Below the pieces are notes generated by a model, which worked only from the letters and a program-made list of their open reading frames with translations, was not told where the DNA came from and did not search any database. The translations under genes were made by a program, and so were the position numbers. DNA of 64,000 nucleotides from Chrysemys picta bellii (lineage: Eukaryota > Chordata > Testudines > Emydidae): NCBI RefSeq assembly GCF_011386835.1, contig NC_088792.1, positions 41,034,882 to 41,098,881 on the forward strand. The letters are read 5' to 3'. Of the stretch, positions 20,941 to 33,200 are shown one piece after another; within the stretch, counting starts at the first letter, position 1, and each line of letters starts with the position of its first letter.

Positions 20941-22690
20941 TTAAAGATAAAATAGAGTACACATAGAGACGTATGTTCACATAGAGACTTATGTTCTGCT
21001 CTCAGTTCCTAGTGTGGCTTCAAATTGCCAATTGTTTTTTCTGATAAATCCACTGGCAAATGAATTGCAAGTTTCAGGAAAGGATAATGGAATTGATTTT
21101 TCAATGACTACAGACTTATGAAATGTGTCTTCTGTGACACTTTTGTAAATCCAGTAATTGTAACAATTTGGTCTCCAAAAAGCTGTAGTTGACAAATTAA
21201 AAGAGAGATCTATATTGCTCTGTAGTAATGCGTCTTCCGCTGGTGGGTGCCCCCTTGTCCTGGCTGCAGCATTGCATGAGGTCCTCCCCTCCACCCCCTC
21301 TCTTTCCACTGGACTCTGCCTCAGACCTGCAATGGCCTTCTTCAGCCTGCATCTTCTCCCAACTCCCCCTCACCCCCACAGGTGTTCTGTGGCTCGGCCC
21401 TCTGGCCAAATCATATAAAAATCTATATCCTTTCCAAGGTAGCATGAACAAGTCCAAATGAAAGTCTAAACAAATCTTCAAACTAATAGCTCTTCCAACC
21501 CACACAGGCTTCACTGTAGTTCCTGTGTTGGCTCTGTCTCAGGGCTTCCCCCGCAGGAGCCTAACCTGCTCCTGTAGTTTTCTTTCTCCATTGTTTCCTG
21601 CCTGTTAAACCCTATCCCAGGGCTTCTCTCCACCAGAGGGGTCTCTCTCCTCTACAGTCTCTCCCCAACTGAGCTCCCTCAGTCTACTTACAAGGCCTAG
21701 CTCTGTCTCCTCCAGCTAAGAGGCAATTAGGTAATTCCCCATCCCATGTGCAGAGCCTGGCAGGCATTGAAAAATGCTCAGACCTCTAGCACATCAATAT
21801 GCAGAAAAGCCTCCTACTCCATCCATAACTCTCTGGCTCTCAAATATGCTCCTCAACCTGTTTCCAAACTACGGTGATTACTGGAGATGGATGAGCAAAG
21901 GGAACACCTCTGCATACTTTGTTTTGATCTGTCCAGAAATCCAGGGACCTTACTACCATTGGGGGAACCCTGGTTAATTTTCTGTGTTGGAAGTAATGTG
22001 GATTTCTTTGTTCACTCTGGGGTGGAGACAATCAGAGATGGGTGATGACAAGGATGTAATGGAGAACTTTCTTCCAGTGCCACTGTCCTAATAATGGAAT
22101 GATTCAGTGCCAAAGCTGGAGGTGCCAGCCAACCATTGACACAGAAATTGAAGTAATTGACCGTACCAATCTGGTAAACAGCAATACCGAAGTTGGTGCC
22201 AAGGAAGCATCTTTATTGTCTCTCTGAGCTGAAGTCCATACCGGTACCATCGGTGGATTCCTTACAGAGGCTGCAGACCTGGAGGGACCTGAAATGGCTG
22301 AAGGCATATCTTCAATTAAAGAGTCTTGAGCCACCAGAGAACCCAGGACAGAAAGGTTAAGCAGGTCAGACACTACTTGAAAAGCCTATGCCATTAATGG
22401 AACTGACAGGACCAGTGCTGAAGTTGAATCTGTTGGTACTGGACTCAACAGCTGTTGTTGTGACCGTGCTGGGGTTGATAAGACAATACCACTACAGTCC
22501 TGTCTCACTATCGGGGAGACTAGGTACAAAAGCCCAGCTCTACCAGGTGCACTGGAGGAATGCCAGCAATGTTTGGAGTCCCTCCTTGATGGAGCGGGGG
22601 AGTCTCTTTTGCACTTGGAATAGACTATTACTGGTTCCCGGACAAAATGGGAGATGCGGAGCCAGCACTCGGGGCAGGGTGGGGGCAGCA
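20941..22690. other. Intronic sequence, unclassified
   Basis: 21205-21780 is C/T-rich and resembles part of an LTR. 22090-22660 has balanced composition with scattered GGTACC/GGTGCC words. Neither could be assigned. Confidence 0.35.
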
Positions 22691-22699
22691 CTCAGTCAC

Positions 22700-23045
22700 C
22701 TAGCTGCGCCTCCGCCTAGGAGCAGCAGGGACATGTCGCCGCTTGCCGGGAGCCACTCAAGGTGAGCACCACCCGGATCCAGCACCCATCCCCCTCCCTC
22801 CCACCCCCCAACCTCCTGCCCTACACTACAACCCCCTCCTGCACTACAAACCCCTCGTGGCCATTCCTCTGCCTAGGAGCAGCAGAGACATGTCACTGCT
22901 TCTGGGGAGCCACACAGAGCCAGGTAGATAGCCTGCCAGCCCCGCACCAAGCGGACTATAAACCAGACTTTCAATGAAGATCAGAAATGCCGGTTTATAG
23001 AGCTTTCCGCTTGGTAAAGTGCCAGATAACACAGCTTTTACTGTA
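22700..23045. repeat. GC-rich repeat with a 50-bp internal direct repeat
   Basis: The block GCCTAGGAGCAGCAGGGACA ... GGGAGCCAC at about 22713-22755 recurs at about 22870-22912 with few changes. The right part, with CGGTTTATAGAGCTTTCCGC and AACACAGCTTTTACTGTA, looks like the end of a pogo-type MITE, but no matching left end was seen. Confidence 0.45.
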
Positions 23046-24074
23046 CTATGAAACTACAACTACCCTTAAAAAAATAACAGCAAAACAAATATGGGACAAA
23101 AGCTAACTGCATATGAGAGCTGCGACTCAGGCCTCGGGCAGTGAGAAGGAACTGAGGGAAGGCGTCAGCACAGTGCCGCCCTTAAATTGCTTCAAAAATG
23201 GCCATGAGAAGGCTAAGGTGCATGCACTACCCCAATGGGTACCGCTATGGAAAACTCTCCATAGAACTTGGAAAACCTGTATGGAATACCTGTGTAGACC
23301 AATGGAAGAACACATACGTATGTTTTGTTACAATATGTTTTAGAATTAATTGTTTGTTTTCTTATAGTCAGTTTATTAGGATTGATTATTTACAGTGAAA
23401 TACAATTTTTCAAACTTTGTTGTTCTTCTCAGCTTTGCTGAGAACACCCTTTTAAAACTTCTTCCAGATTCTTTAAGTAGCTTCATTCTGATCCACTAGG
23501 AAAATAGGATCTAATTAGATTGCTACTTTGGACATACAACTGGCAGATACTTTCCACTATAGATCAGAAAATTCCAAGTACAGTGGAAGCACTACGCACA
23601 AATCATTAAAATGCAATAATCTATGGTGAAAGCACTATTAGTTAAGAACTATTCTTTAAAGGTCTCATTTGACAGCAGCTTGGTGAATGACTAACCTTCA
23701 GTTTTAGAAACAGAACAGGCACTCAGCTTTGAAACATGATTAATTTATAAACCCTCACAACTGTACTGTAAATAGATCTGATAATCAAGTGAGAAGATGT
23801 TCAGTTATACTTATTGTAGCAGTCTAGAGTTCAAAATGAAAGAAGTTGGTCTGTTCATCTTCCTTTAAGATATGAAGTAAATTAATCTTGGAGTCAATAA
23901 ATATGTTTAGTACTATTGTTTAACTTTCTATAGTAAGTATTGTTCCAATCAAGTATATATCAATAGAATTAATTCCATCCCAGCAGGATTAATGTCTTCA
24001 ATTCAAGATTGGTATCCTCCACTACTAATCTTTGTAACTACCATGCTATGAACAGTAATAATAATCAGAGTCAT
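23046..24074. other. Intronic sequence, nothing certain
   Basis: 23110-23300 is less AT-rich and repeat-like (GGAACTGAGGGAAGGCGTCA) but unassigned. The rest is AT-rich. Confidence 0.35.
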
Positions 24075-25678
24075 AACTAATAAAGGGAAAGGGATGCAGA
24101 ATGGGATAAGTAAAGAACACACCAGAGAGCTTCTGACCAATTTGAATGAATTCAAATCTATGGGGCCGGATGCTATTCACCCGAAGAGACTGAAGGACTT
24201 AACTGAAGAAATTTTGCAGGCACTGGCAATAATATTTACAAACTCATGGATGACAGGAGAAGTCTTGGAAGACAGGAGAAGGGCTAAGATAGTGCCCACC
24301 TTTAAAAGAGGGGAAAAGGAGGAGCCGGGAAACTATAGACCAGTCAGCCTGACTTCAATACCTGGGAAGCTACTAGAGCAATGTATAAAACATTCAATTT
24401 GCAAATATCTGAAGGATGAAGGGGTGATCACTAGCAGCCAGCATGGATTTACTAAGAATAAATCATGCCAAACCAGGGTAACTGATTTGGTGAACAGGAG
24501 GAATGTGGTGGACATAATATACCTGGACTTCAGCAAGGCTTTTGACACAGGCCCACATGACATTCTGATAAGTAAACTGGAGAAATATGGACTTAGTGGA
24601 ATTATCATTAAGTGGATACATAATTCGTCAAATAACCACAAACAAAGAGTAACTATTAATGGAATGGATGCCGGATTGGAGGGAGGTCTCAAGTGGGGTT
24701 CCACAAGGATCAGTTCTGGGTCCAGTGTTGTTTAACATCTTTATTAATGGCCTGGATGTAGGTATAGAGAGCATTCTGATGAAGTTTGCAGATGACACAA
24801 AGCTAGGGGGGTTGCCAACGCTTTGGAGGATAGAGCTAAAATTCAGAGGGATCTTGATAAGTTGGAGAACTGGGCTATAGAGAACAAAATGAAACAACAA
24901 AGACAAATGTGAGGTGCAACACTTAGGGAAGAAAAACCAAATGCACAACTACAGAATGGGGGAAAACTGGCTTGGCAATAGTACTGCTGAGAAGGATCTG
25001 GGAGTTTTGGTGGATCACAACCTCAACATGACTCAGCAATGAAATGCTGTTGCAAAAAAAGCAAATGCAATTTTAGGTTGCATTAACAGAGGCATAGCAT
25101 GCAAGTCACAGGAGGTGATAGTACACCTCTACTCGGCGCTGGTTAGGCCCCAGCTGGAGTACTGTGTCCAATTTTGGTCACCATGTATAGAAAGGATGTA
25201 GAGAAAGTGGAAAGGATCCAGAGGCGAGCGACAAAGATGATCAAAGGGATGGAATGCAAACCATATGAGCAAAGGCTGAAGGAACTGGGTATATTTAGTT
25301 TGGAAAAGAGGAGATTAAGTGGGGGGGCATGATAGTGGTATTCAGATCCTTGAAAGGCTGCCATAAAAAAAATGGAGAAAAGTTGTTCTCTTTTGCCACA
25401 GAAGGCAGGACAAGAGGCAATGGGTTCTTCAAAGTACAGCATGGCAGGTTTAGATTAAATCTCAGGAAAAACTTCTTAACTGTAAGAACATTAGGACAAC
25501 GGAACAGAATGCCTCAGGAGTTTGTGGAAGCTTCTTCATTTAAGGTTTTCAAAAGGAGGCTGTATAGCCATCTGTCTTGGATGGTTTAGACACAACAAAT
25601 CCTGCATTTTAGCAGAGAGTTAGACTAGATGACCCTTGTGGTCAGTTCTAACCCTATGACTCTATAATATTCTATAAC
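24075..25678 (+). mobile_element. CR1 LINE, ORF2 RT to 3' end
   Basis: A 5'-truncated CR1. The first frame (24094-24735) reads KSMGPDAIHPKRLKDLTEEI, YRPVSLTSIPGKLLEQ, and DIIYLDFSKAFDTGPHD (RT finger and palm blocks). After a frameshift follow [20 protein letters not shown] and [12 protein letters not shown], the (F/Y)ADD catalytic box. The C-terminal blocks ([14 protein letters not shown], then RRLKEL-like) are decayed across frames. The 3' end is intact: GTTAGACTAGATGACCCTTG ... TCTATAATATTCTATAACA, with the terminal ATTCTATA-type repeat. It is antisense to CACNB2. Confidence 0.92.
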
Positions 25679-26349
25679 AGTCATAAATTACTTCATGTGT
25701 GAACATCCAATACTGAGAAAACTGAACATTACCTGAAGTCATCATACTGTCTGGTCAAATATGACCAAACTCATAAGGATAATTAAGAAGTCACATACAC
25801 AGCTTTAAATGCAAAAATATCATGTTCAAGGCCAGATCCCAGAGGAGAGGTTGGTGAATGAGAATCTTCTGTGATCTCTTCTGAGAATCACATAAGGTAC
25901 GAGATGAAACTTTCCCCTCTTTAAAATGGAAAAATTTACCTTCATCACCAGAGTCCCATACTAAGATGAACAATCATACAAATTATGTGAGGCAGTGAGG
26001 GGAAAACAAAACAAAGCAAACACCCAAAAAACAGAGCCATGACAAACAAGGAGCAACTGTTTTGTATTTTTAATGAAATCTTTCAAATTTGACCATTTTA
26101 AAGAAGAAACATCCCATCAGATGTTAAGGGGCTGGAGAGTTTAAAGTAAAGGCCAAAGTAATGAAGAATATGTAAATACCTGCATATGTTGATAACTGAA
26201 TCAACCTGGAAGTTCACAGTGGAAGCCACTATACCACAGATACTGAAATCTATGCCATAATCTAAGCATAAGTTATTCAGGTCACAGCCACAAGAGATGT
26301 AAACAGACAGTTCTTCAAGGTGGTCCTCTTGTGACAACCATTGTTACAG
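25679..26349. other. Intronic AT-rich sequence, nothing recognised
   Basis: No repeat ends or coding blocks recognised. Confidence 0.4.
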
Positions 26350-26433
26350 TATCATTTAAAAGGTTTCAGAGTAGCAGCCGTGTTAGTCTGTATCCGCAAA
26401 AAGAAGAACAGGAGTACTTGTGGCACCTTACAG

Positions 26434-27484
26434 GCTGCTGAGCTGAATTCACTTTGGGCCAATGGTGCACTAGCACTGGGGCTCCCCTACTATGAGCTGA
26501 AATTGCTAAGAGCTGAAATCACAAAAGAGCTAAAGTTATTAAGAGCTGAGATCACTGAGACTGTGTTAACTAGTGGGGGAGCCTGAAGCTATATTGCTAA
26601 GCGGCTGGCGGAGCTGCTAGCAGAGTGGAGCCTCACGGGACGGTTGGAGCTGAGCGACTCCCAGGTCAGTGAGCAGGGCGGAGTGGCTGGAGAAGCAGCG
26701 AGCAGAGCAGAGCCCTGTGGGAGTGGCCCAAGGAACGGCTGAGGTGGAGCAGAGCTGAGCGGCTCACAGGTTGGTGAGCAGAGTGGAGCAGCTGCCAGAG
26801 CAGTTCGTGGACGGCGGGAGCGGCTCACGGGACAGCTGGTGGAGTGGAGTGGCTCGTGGAGAAGGCTGCGGCGGAACCCCACGGAGAGGCAGTCGGTCGG
26901 CCTCGGATCACGTAAGGTGCCCCTTAACACCCTGCGTGCCTACCCCCCCTCCCCCAGCTTGAACTCTGGGGCTGCACTGACCAGGGACAGAGACTTTGGG
27001 GGGTTGTTGGACTTTTGGGACTTTGGTGATCCTTGGGTTGCTGGACCCAAGAGACTTTGGGGGGTTGTTGGACTTTTGGGACTTTGGCGATCCTTGTGTT
27101 GCTGGACCCAAGAGACTTTGGGGTTGTTGGACTTTTGGGACTGTGGTGATTCTTGGGTTGCTGGTTTCAAGAACCAAAGGGAAAGGACACAGCCCAATTT
27201 GCTGGGGTGGGTTTTTTGCTCATGAAGCCTGTTTGTGGTGTTTTTTTCCAATTTAATGCTGATGTTGTTTACCTCATGTTATTAAACATTTTCTGTTACA
27301 CTCAGACTCCGTGCTTGCGAGAGGGGAAGTATTGCCTCTTAGAGGCGCCCAGGGGGTGGTATGTAATTGTCCCAGGTCACTGGCTGGGGGCTCGAGCCGG
27401 TTTTGCATTGTGTTATTGAAACGGAACCCCTAGATACAGAACTCGGCCCTTGTTGCTGCCAACTTAGATGGGCAGAAGGGTTAC
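26434..27484 (+). mobile_element. Probable LTR inside the composite
   Basis: The body contains a 61-bp tandem array, then ATTAAACATTTTCTGTTACA (an ATTAAA poly(A)-like signal near 27281), and a GC-rich end (CTTAGAGGCGCCCAGGGGGT ... GCAGAAGGGTTACA). The layout resembles U3-R-U5 of an endogenous retroviral or gypsy LTR. The exact TG start and its target duplication were not resolved. Confidence 0.45.
26991..27171 (+). repeat. Three tandem copies of a 61-bp unit
   Basis: Units start AGACTTTGGGG at 26991, 27052 and 27113, each containing TTGTTGGACTTTTGGGACT and GGTTGCTGG. The third is slightly shorter and more diverged. Open frames on both strands here are repeat artefacts. Confidence 0.92.
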
Positions 27485-27529
27485 ATTTAGGTGCCACAAG
27501 TACTCCTGCTCTTCTTTTATCATTTAAAA

Positions 27530-28822
27530 CAGAATGATACCTTCTATAATACCTTTCGATTAACTATTGTGATTTTATTATTTATGAAAGAGAAACTGAT
27601 AGCAATGACTAAATCCGAGCAGTGTTACACTTGTGTTATGTAAGAGTCTGCACACATGTCAGCATATTCAATTCCTCATTTACATCATTACATCACATAT
27701 AGCAATAGGCTTTCTCTGAACAAAATCTTCCTACTGTGTGAATTCATTTATTTAAAATCTATCAAAATCTCTAAATACCTGGAGTTTTTTTTTATGAAAA
27801 TACATACAAAACTTGAAAAAAATGTCTCCATCAGAACTCCTGAACCATCAACAAAAGTTTTCCCCAACCCTGAAACAACTCACATCCTGTTCAGCCTGTT
27901 CATTCAGAGAAAATTGAGAAAAAATAGGCAGACCTTGCAACATGCCCTAAATGTCAACAAATCTGGACTCAAAAAAATGCTTCACTTAAAATACAAAGCC
28001 ACCAATCCCCTTCCATTTAAATCAGAGGTCAAGTAGTTCAAGTGCACTTCTGCTTCCTGTGCTGACTAAATCTGTTTTGTAGAACAAAAACTTCCATTTC
28101 CAGCACCTTTGTGAAGAAACTAACTTGCAACAGGAACAATGAGAGCTCTGCCATAAAATGGAACCTCATATAGTCATCATTCTAAATGTTAGACACGATG
28201 TAATGTGTCATCCAGCATCTTCAATTCCTATAAACCTTAAACTCCAATAATTTAGCTGTGTGCTAAAGACAGCCCATCTCAGAAATTATTAAACCTGAAT
28301 TTATTCAAATGATATGATTTTTTAAGGTGAAAACACAGGGACAAAGGTGGATGTAAATGTGGTGGTGTGCACTGAAGGGCTTTTGCTGTTGAAGTGAATG
28401 GGAATGTCCAGGGCTCCTCCCCCTCCATCACCACTTTCTAAATGGAGAACAGTACACAAATTGGCAGGTAGGTGGGCAGTACAGCCAATGCTTGCAATTT
28501 TATTATGAGTCTTGCAGCATTTGGTGTTTTCCTTAAAGTCCCAGTTCCTGGAGTCATACCATTATGCGAGAATTTCAAGCTTTCATTTAAGAAAAATGAA
28601 AAAAGGTACAGTTCTAATTTTCATAGTCACTGAGAAGAGCTTGAGAATGTGCCCCAACTGTACCATAAAGGCTAAAAAAAAAAAAAAGGAAAAAGAAACC
28701 AGTTTAAAAAAAAAATCTCAATTTTTGGGCCAAACTCATGATCTTTGGATTCCTGATGCTAGCAATACCAGCTGGGAGAAAGCAGTATTTACTCCTTTGA
28801 ATCTCTTCTACTGTTTCTTCTA
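27530..28822. other. Intronic AT-rich sequence, nothing recognised
   Basis: Includes A-runs around 28675-28687 and 28706-28713. No element recognised. Confidence 0.4.
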
Positions 28823-29051
28823 GGGCTTGCTTACACTTTAACTCTGAAGCAGCAGTGCTGTAGCGCTTCAGTGAAGGTACTCCACTTCCCTGAGAGGCAG
28901 TAGCTAGATTGATGGGTGAATTCTCCCGCCGACCTAGCACTGTTTATTCTGGAGGTTAGGTTGGTTTAACTGCATTGCTCACGGGTGTGGACTTTTCACA
29001 TCCCTGAGCAGTGTAGATATGCCGACCTAATTTCCTAGTGTAGATCAGGCC
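28823..29051. mobile_element. Harbinger-like MITE
   Basis: The left end GGGCTTGCTTACACT and the right end AGTGTAGATCAGGCC are inverted. The flanking CTA (28820-28822 and 29052-29054) fits the 3-bp TWA-type duplication of PIF/Harbinger. The interior is CGCCGACCTAG-rich and non-coding. Confidence 0.6.
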
Positions 29052-29054
29052 CTA

Positions 29055-30239
29055 GTCTCATCCCCTTCAACATATTTTCTACTCCATCCTTAACAGACCT
29101 CCATTATTTTTATTTAGACCTCTCCGTATTCTGCTCTATACTTTGACCTCCTCCTTGGATTTTCTTTTTCTGCATGCTCTCTCTCCCCTGCTTCCTTCTC
29201 CATCCACTTTCCCTATGTTTCTCCACACACTTTTTCTCTCTCCCTCCTCCCTTTCCTCCCATATGTTTCTCCCCATATCTTTTCCATCTTCACCACATAC
29301 CTCTGCCAGGAAGAGCCTGACCCCCCCCCCAAAAAAAAAGCTTGGTAGGATGGTGAACAGGTTTTTTAGGTGGTGGGTTTGTTTTTTGTTTGTTTGTTTT
29401 TTCCCCCTCTGCTAGCTCTTATTTCTGGGAAGGAAATTGAAGTAAGAAAGAGAAGCAGTGTTAAAAGATCAGAAGGATCCACTTTTACCGAAGATTTGGT
29501 TAGATGGGTTGTGTTCATTGCGTGGTCAAACACATCAAATATAAACCAGAACAAGAAAGAAAAAAACACGTCACCCCGCCCCCCAAGCAAATATGGTGAA
29601 GGGCTTATCTGTAAATATGTATTTATAGAAAGTACTCTTAATCAGCATTATCCACAGAGCTTAATGCAGCTCAGTCTAACTAATCAATGTGAGTTTCCAC
29701 TAGTTTTCTGTAAAGCAAAACATGAAAGAAGCAGATTCCTTCACTGAAAGTTCCTGTGTGTGTGTGGGTGAGGATGTAGGGAGAAAATATCCTGCCCTCT
29801 TTTCAAATAAGAATAAAGGAAGAGTAAGTCTCCAAAAATGGAAACAGACTGAGAAGAAACTGACTGCCAAGAAAGCAAAAATCACAATAAAGTCAGTCAA
29901 AGCTCGAAGTGGCAGCACCATGGTGGCACATCCTTTGTAACATGTACTTGTCGAGTAGGTCCTTCAAGGAGTTCCTAGAAATCCTCAGACAGTACTACAA
30001 AAAAATCACCCTTTATACAATTGGCATTCATTTGGTGATGAGATTGTTTATGAATGTCAGCCTGTGCATGATGAGATACACAGTGAAAAAACTAGTAATG
30101 GTGCATATTATATGAATGACTTATATTTTTCAAAGCCCTCAGATGTCAATAATGCACCCCACAACCTGATCTTATCCACTACAATACAAAATACTCCATT
30201 CTTCAAATAAATATATATTAATATTTCTGAAATTATGCC
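29055..30239. other. Intronic sequence with a polypyrimidine tract
   Basis: 29140-29310 is strongly C/T-rich on the + strand. A C-run followed by an A-run sits at about 29322-29339. Nothing else recognised. Confidence 0.45.
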
Positions 30240-33200
30240 AGAGCAGTAGCATGGCAGCCAGCAACCAAACTGAAGACCAGGAAGCTCGAGCAGAGATCTG
30301 TTGAAGGGGAAAGGAGGGAAGCCCTTACTTAGGGCAGAGTAAGTTCTTGAGAGTTGATTTGCTTGTTGGTTTGTTTTCTGTTTTCAGTTTGCAGAGGCTG
30401 GTGGGGGCAGTGCACTGGGAGAGAAGCAGAGTCTCTGATCACATTGGAGCCCTGATTGGAGGGGGGACACCCTGACTAGGGGGCCTACGAAGGCAGCCAA
30501 GCAGCCACCCAGCCAGCAGCACAGGAGCCAGCCAGAGGTGAAAACAGGGGAGTTTGTAAGGGGTGGAGTAGGCGGTATTCTGTTTCTGTTCTGTGTGTGG
30601 GTTTTTTTCTCCGACAGGAACTTAGGAGGGAAGGCTATTACAGTTATAGAGGCAGCAGTGGCAGTGACCCAACGACTGAAAGAGACAATGACAATGACTG
30701 TGTGTGGAAGCTGTGGGATGTATATTATCCTGAAAGGTTCTTTGTTTGTATGAAGTGCTGCCTGATGGATCTGATGGAAGAGAAGGTCCGAGGTTTGGAT
30801 ATGCACATAGAAACTATGGCTGAGTTTTGAAGGGGATTTGAATGGATGATGGAGGGAAGGTGAGAGGAGGCTGAAGAGAAAACTCGACTTGCAGATGCTG
30901 GACAGGAGAACTGTGAGGGTAGGCTGCTGGCCAGTGGAAACATGTCACTATGAGACCCAGGCAGAGGAAAAGATCAGCTAGTGAAGGAGAAAGAGAGCTC
31001 AGAAACAGGTTTGCTGAGTTGGAAAATGAAGATGGGGGCACAGCAGGCAGTAGCAGAAGATGGGAGGGAAAAGGAAGAGAGAAGAGTGGCTAGTCCTATA
31101 AAAAGGATGGAAGAGACAATGAAGATAGCCAGAATCTAGGGTCCCAGGATGGTAGAGGAGGGCTCAGAAGATTGCAAGTGAGAACAAAAGACAAGAGGAC
31201 TTGCAGCCAGAAAGGACAGGAGGAGGAAGGTTGGAGAATCACACGAACACCAGGAAAAGGCAGGTTAAGGTGACTGGGGACTCTGCTAAGAAGAACAGAC
31301 AGGCCTGTCACTAGAGCTGATCTGAAGAACAGAAGGGTGTGCTGTGTCTGGGAGCCAAGATATGAGATGTGGACCTGAGGCTGAAGAGCAGGAAAGAATT
31401 CACTAATTATCCTTCATGTGGAAACAAATGATACTGCTAGATTCTCACTGGAACATATCAAGGGAGACAATGCCAGGCTTAGGAAAAGCCTTAAGGAAAT
31501 GGAGGCTTAGGTGATCTTCAGTGGGATTCTACCTGTTCCTATAGGAGGAGAGCTAAGGCAAGACAAGATTATGATGATCAAGAGATGGCCCAGGCAGTGA
31601 TTCTATAAGGAGGGCTTTGGGGTGTTCAACCTCTGGGAGGCATTAATGGACAGAGGACTGTTTTCATGGGATGGACTCCACCTGAGTAGGGAGGGAAATA
31701 GACTTCTGGGATGGAGGCTGGCACAACTGATTAAAAGAGCTTTAAACTAGGGATTTGGGGGAAGACGTTTGGACGGTGCTCATGTAATTTCCATGTCTGA
31801 TTCTAATATTGAGTGGGAGGAACATCAAGTAAGAAAGGATACAGCAACAGAGAAAGGAACAACCAAGAGTAGAAGAATGGACACCAAGAGGACAGATAGT
31901 GTCAATGCTGGTAGTAGAAAGACTATACTTAATCAGGCGGGAAATATGGGCAAAGACAAGCAGAAACAATTAAGACATCCGTACACTAATGCAAGGAGTC
32001 TGGGTAAGAAAGTGGAGTAACAAGAACTTCTGGTGCAGGAAGTGAAACCAGAAATAATAGGAATAACAGAAACATGGTGGAATAGTAGTCATGACTGGAG
32101 TACAGGCATTGAAGGATATGTGCAGTTCAGGAAAGACAGAAATAATGGTAAAGTTATTTACATATAGCAGTAGCATTGTATGTTATTAACAAGATAGACT
32201 GTAAAGAAATTAGAAGGGATGGAATGGATTAAACAGAATCTGTTTGGGCCAAAATCACTTTGGGGAAGAAGGCTAAGAGAGGCTCCTCTGGGATAGTGCT
32301 TGGAGTACGCTAGAGACCCCCAGGACCCAATTTGGATATGGATAGAGACCTCTCTCAATTTCCAATAGTACATATTTCATTACAAATATTAGAGTATGGG
32401 ATACTTTCATTTCCCAGATATATGGAGGACAAGTGCTACTAATAATAGATATTCCTGGATGTGACAGCTGACAGATTTCTTCGACAAATAGTCACCAAGG
32501 CAACAAGAGGTGCTGCCATTTTAGATTTAGTATTGCTACGTAGCAAGGCTCTCATACAAGAACTGATTGTAGAAGAGAACCTTGGTTTGAGTGATCATGA
32601 GTTAATTCAGTTTAAACTAAATGGAAGGATAAACAAAAATAGATCTGCAGCAAGTTTCCTTGATTTCAAATAGGCAAACTTCAAAAAAAATATTAAGGGA
32701 AGCATTTAGAGTAGTGGACTGTACTGAAGAAATCAAGGATCTGAATGTGGCGGAGGCTTGGAATGACTTTAAATCAAAGCTGCAGAAACTATCTGAAGCC
32801 TGCATCCCAACCAAGAGGAAAAAAAGTCATAGGGAAGGGTTGCAGATCAAACTGGATGAACAAGCATCTCAAACAGATTATTGAAAGAAAACAGAAAGTC
32901 TACAAGGCTCAGCAAGAAAAGCTACCTCTTGGAGGTCAGAAAATGTAGGGGGAAAGTGTGAATCACCAAAAGCCAAAGACAGTTGGACTTTGCAAAGGAA
33001 ATTAAAACCAATAGTAAACTGTACTGTAGTCATATAAATGAAAGGAAAACATGGAAAGAAGTGGATAATCTTCATCCGAATATTAAAAGAATTGGCATAT
33101 GAAATAGCAAGCCCAATAACAAGGGCTTTTAATGAATCCATAAACTTGGTGGTCGTACCCTCTGACTGGAGAATTGCTAACATAGTACCTATTTTTTTAA

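Larger units (their letters stand above)
26362..27517. mobile_element. Penelope-tailed composite insertion carrying an LTR-like body
   Basis: It is flanked by an exact 12-bp duplication, TATCATTTAAAA (26350-26361 and 27518-27529). The left end (26362-26430) is the Penelope-like tail in minus orientation (GTTTCAGAGTAGCAGCCGTG ... GTACTTGTGGCACCTTA). The right end (27488-27517) is a shorter copy in plus orientation (AGGTGCCACAAGTACTCCTG). This is the same architecture as 5070-5451, with a different cargo. Confidence 0.78.

Noticed and set aside
20518..20980. Frames of 90 and 127 codons
   Set aside because: They span a hAT-like MITE with its own target duplication and a G-rich core.
24094..24735. 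A 213-codon frame as a host gene
   Set aside because: It is CR1 reverse transcriptase with frameshifts, ending in a typical CR1 3' tail.
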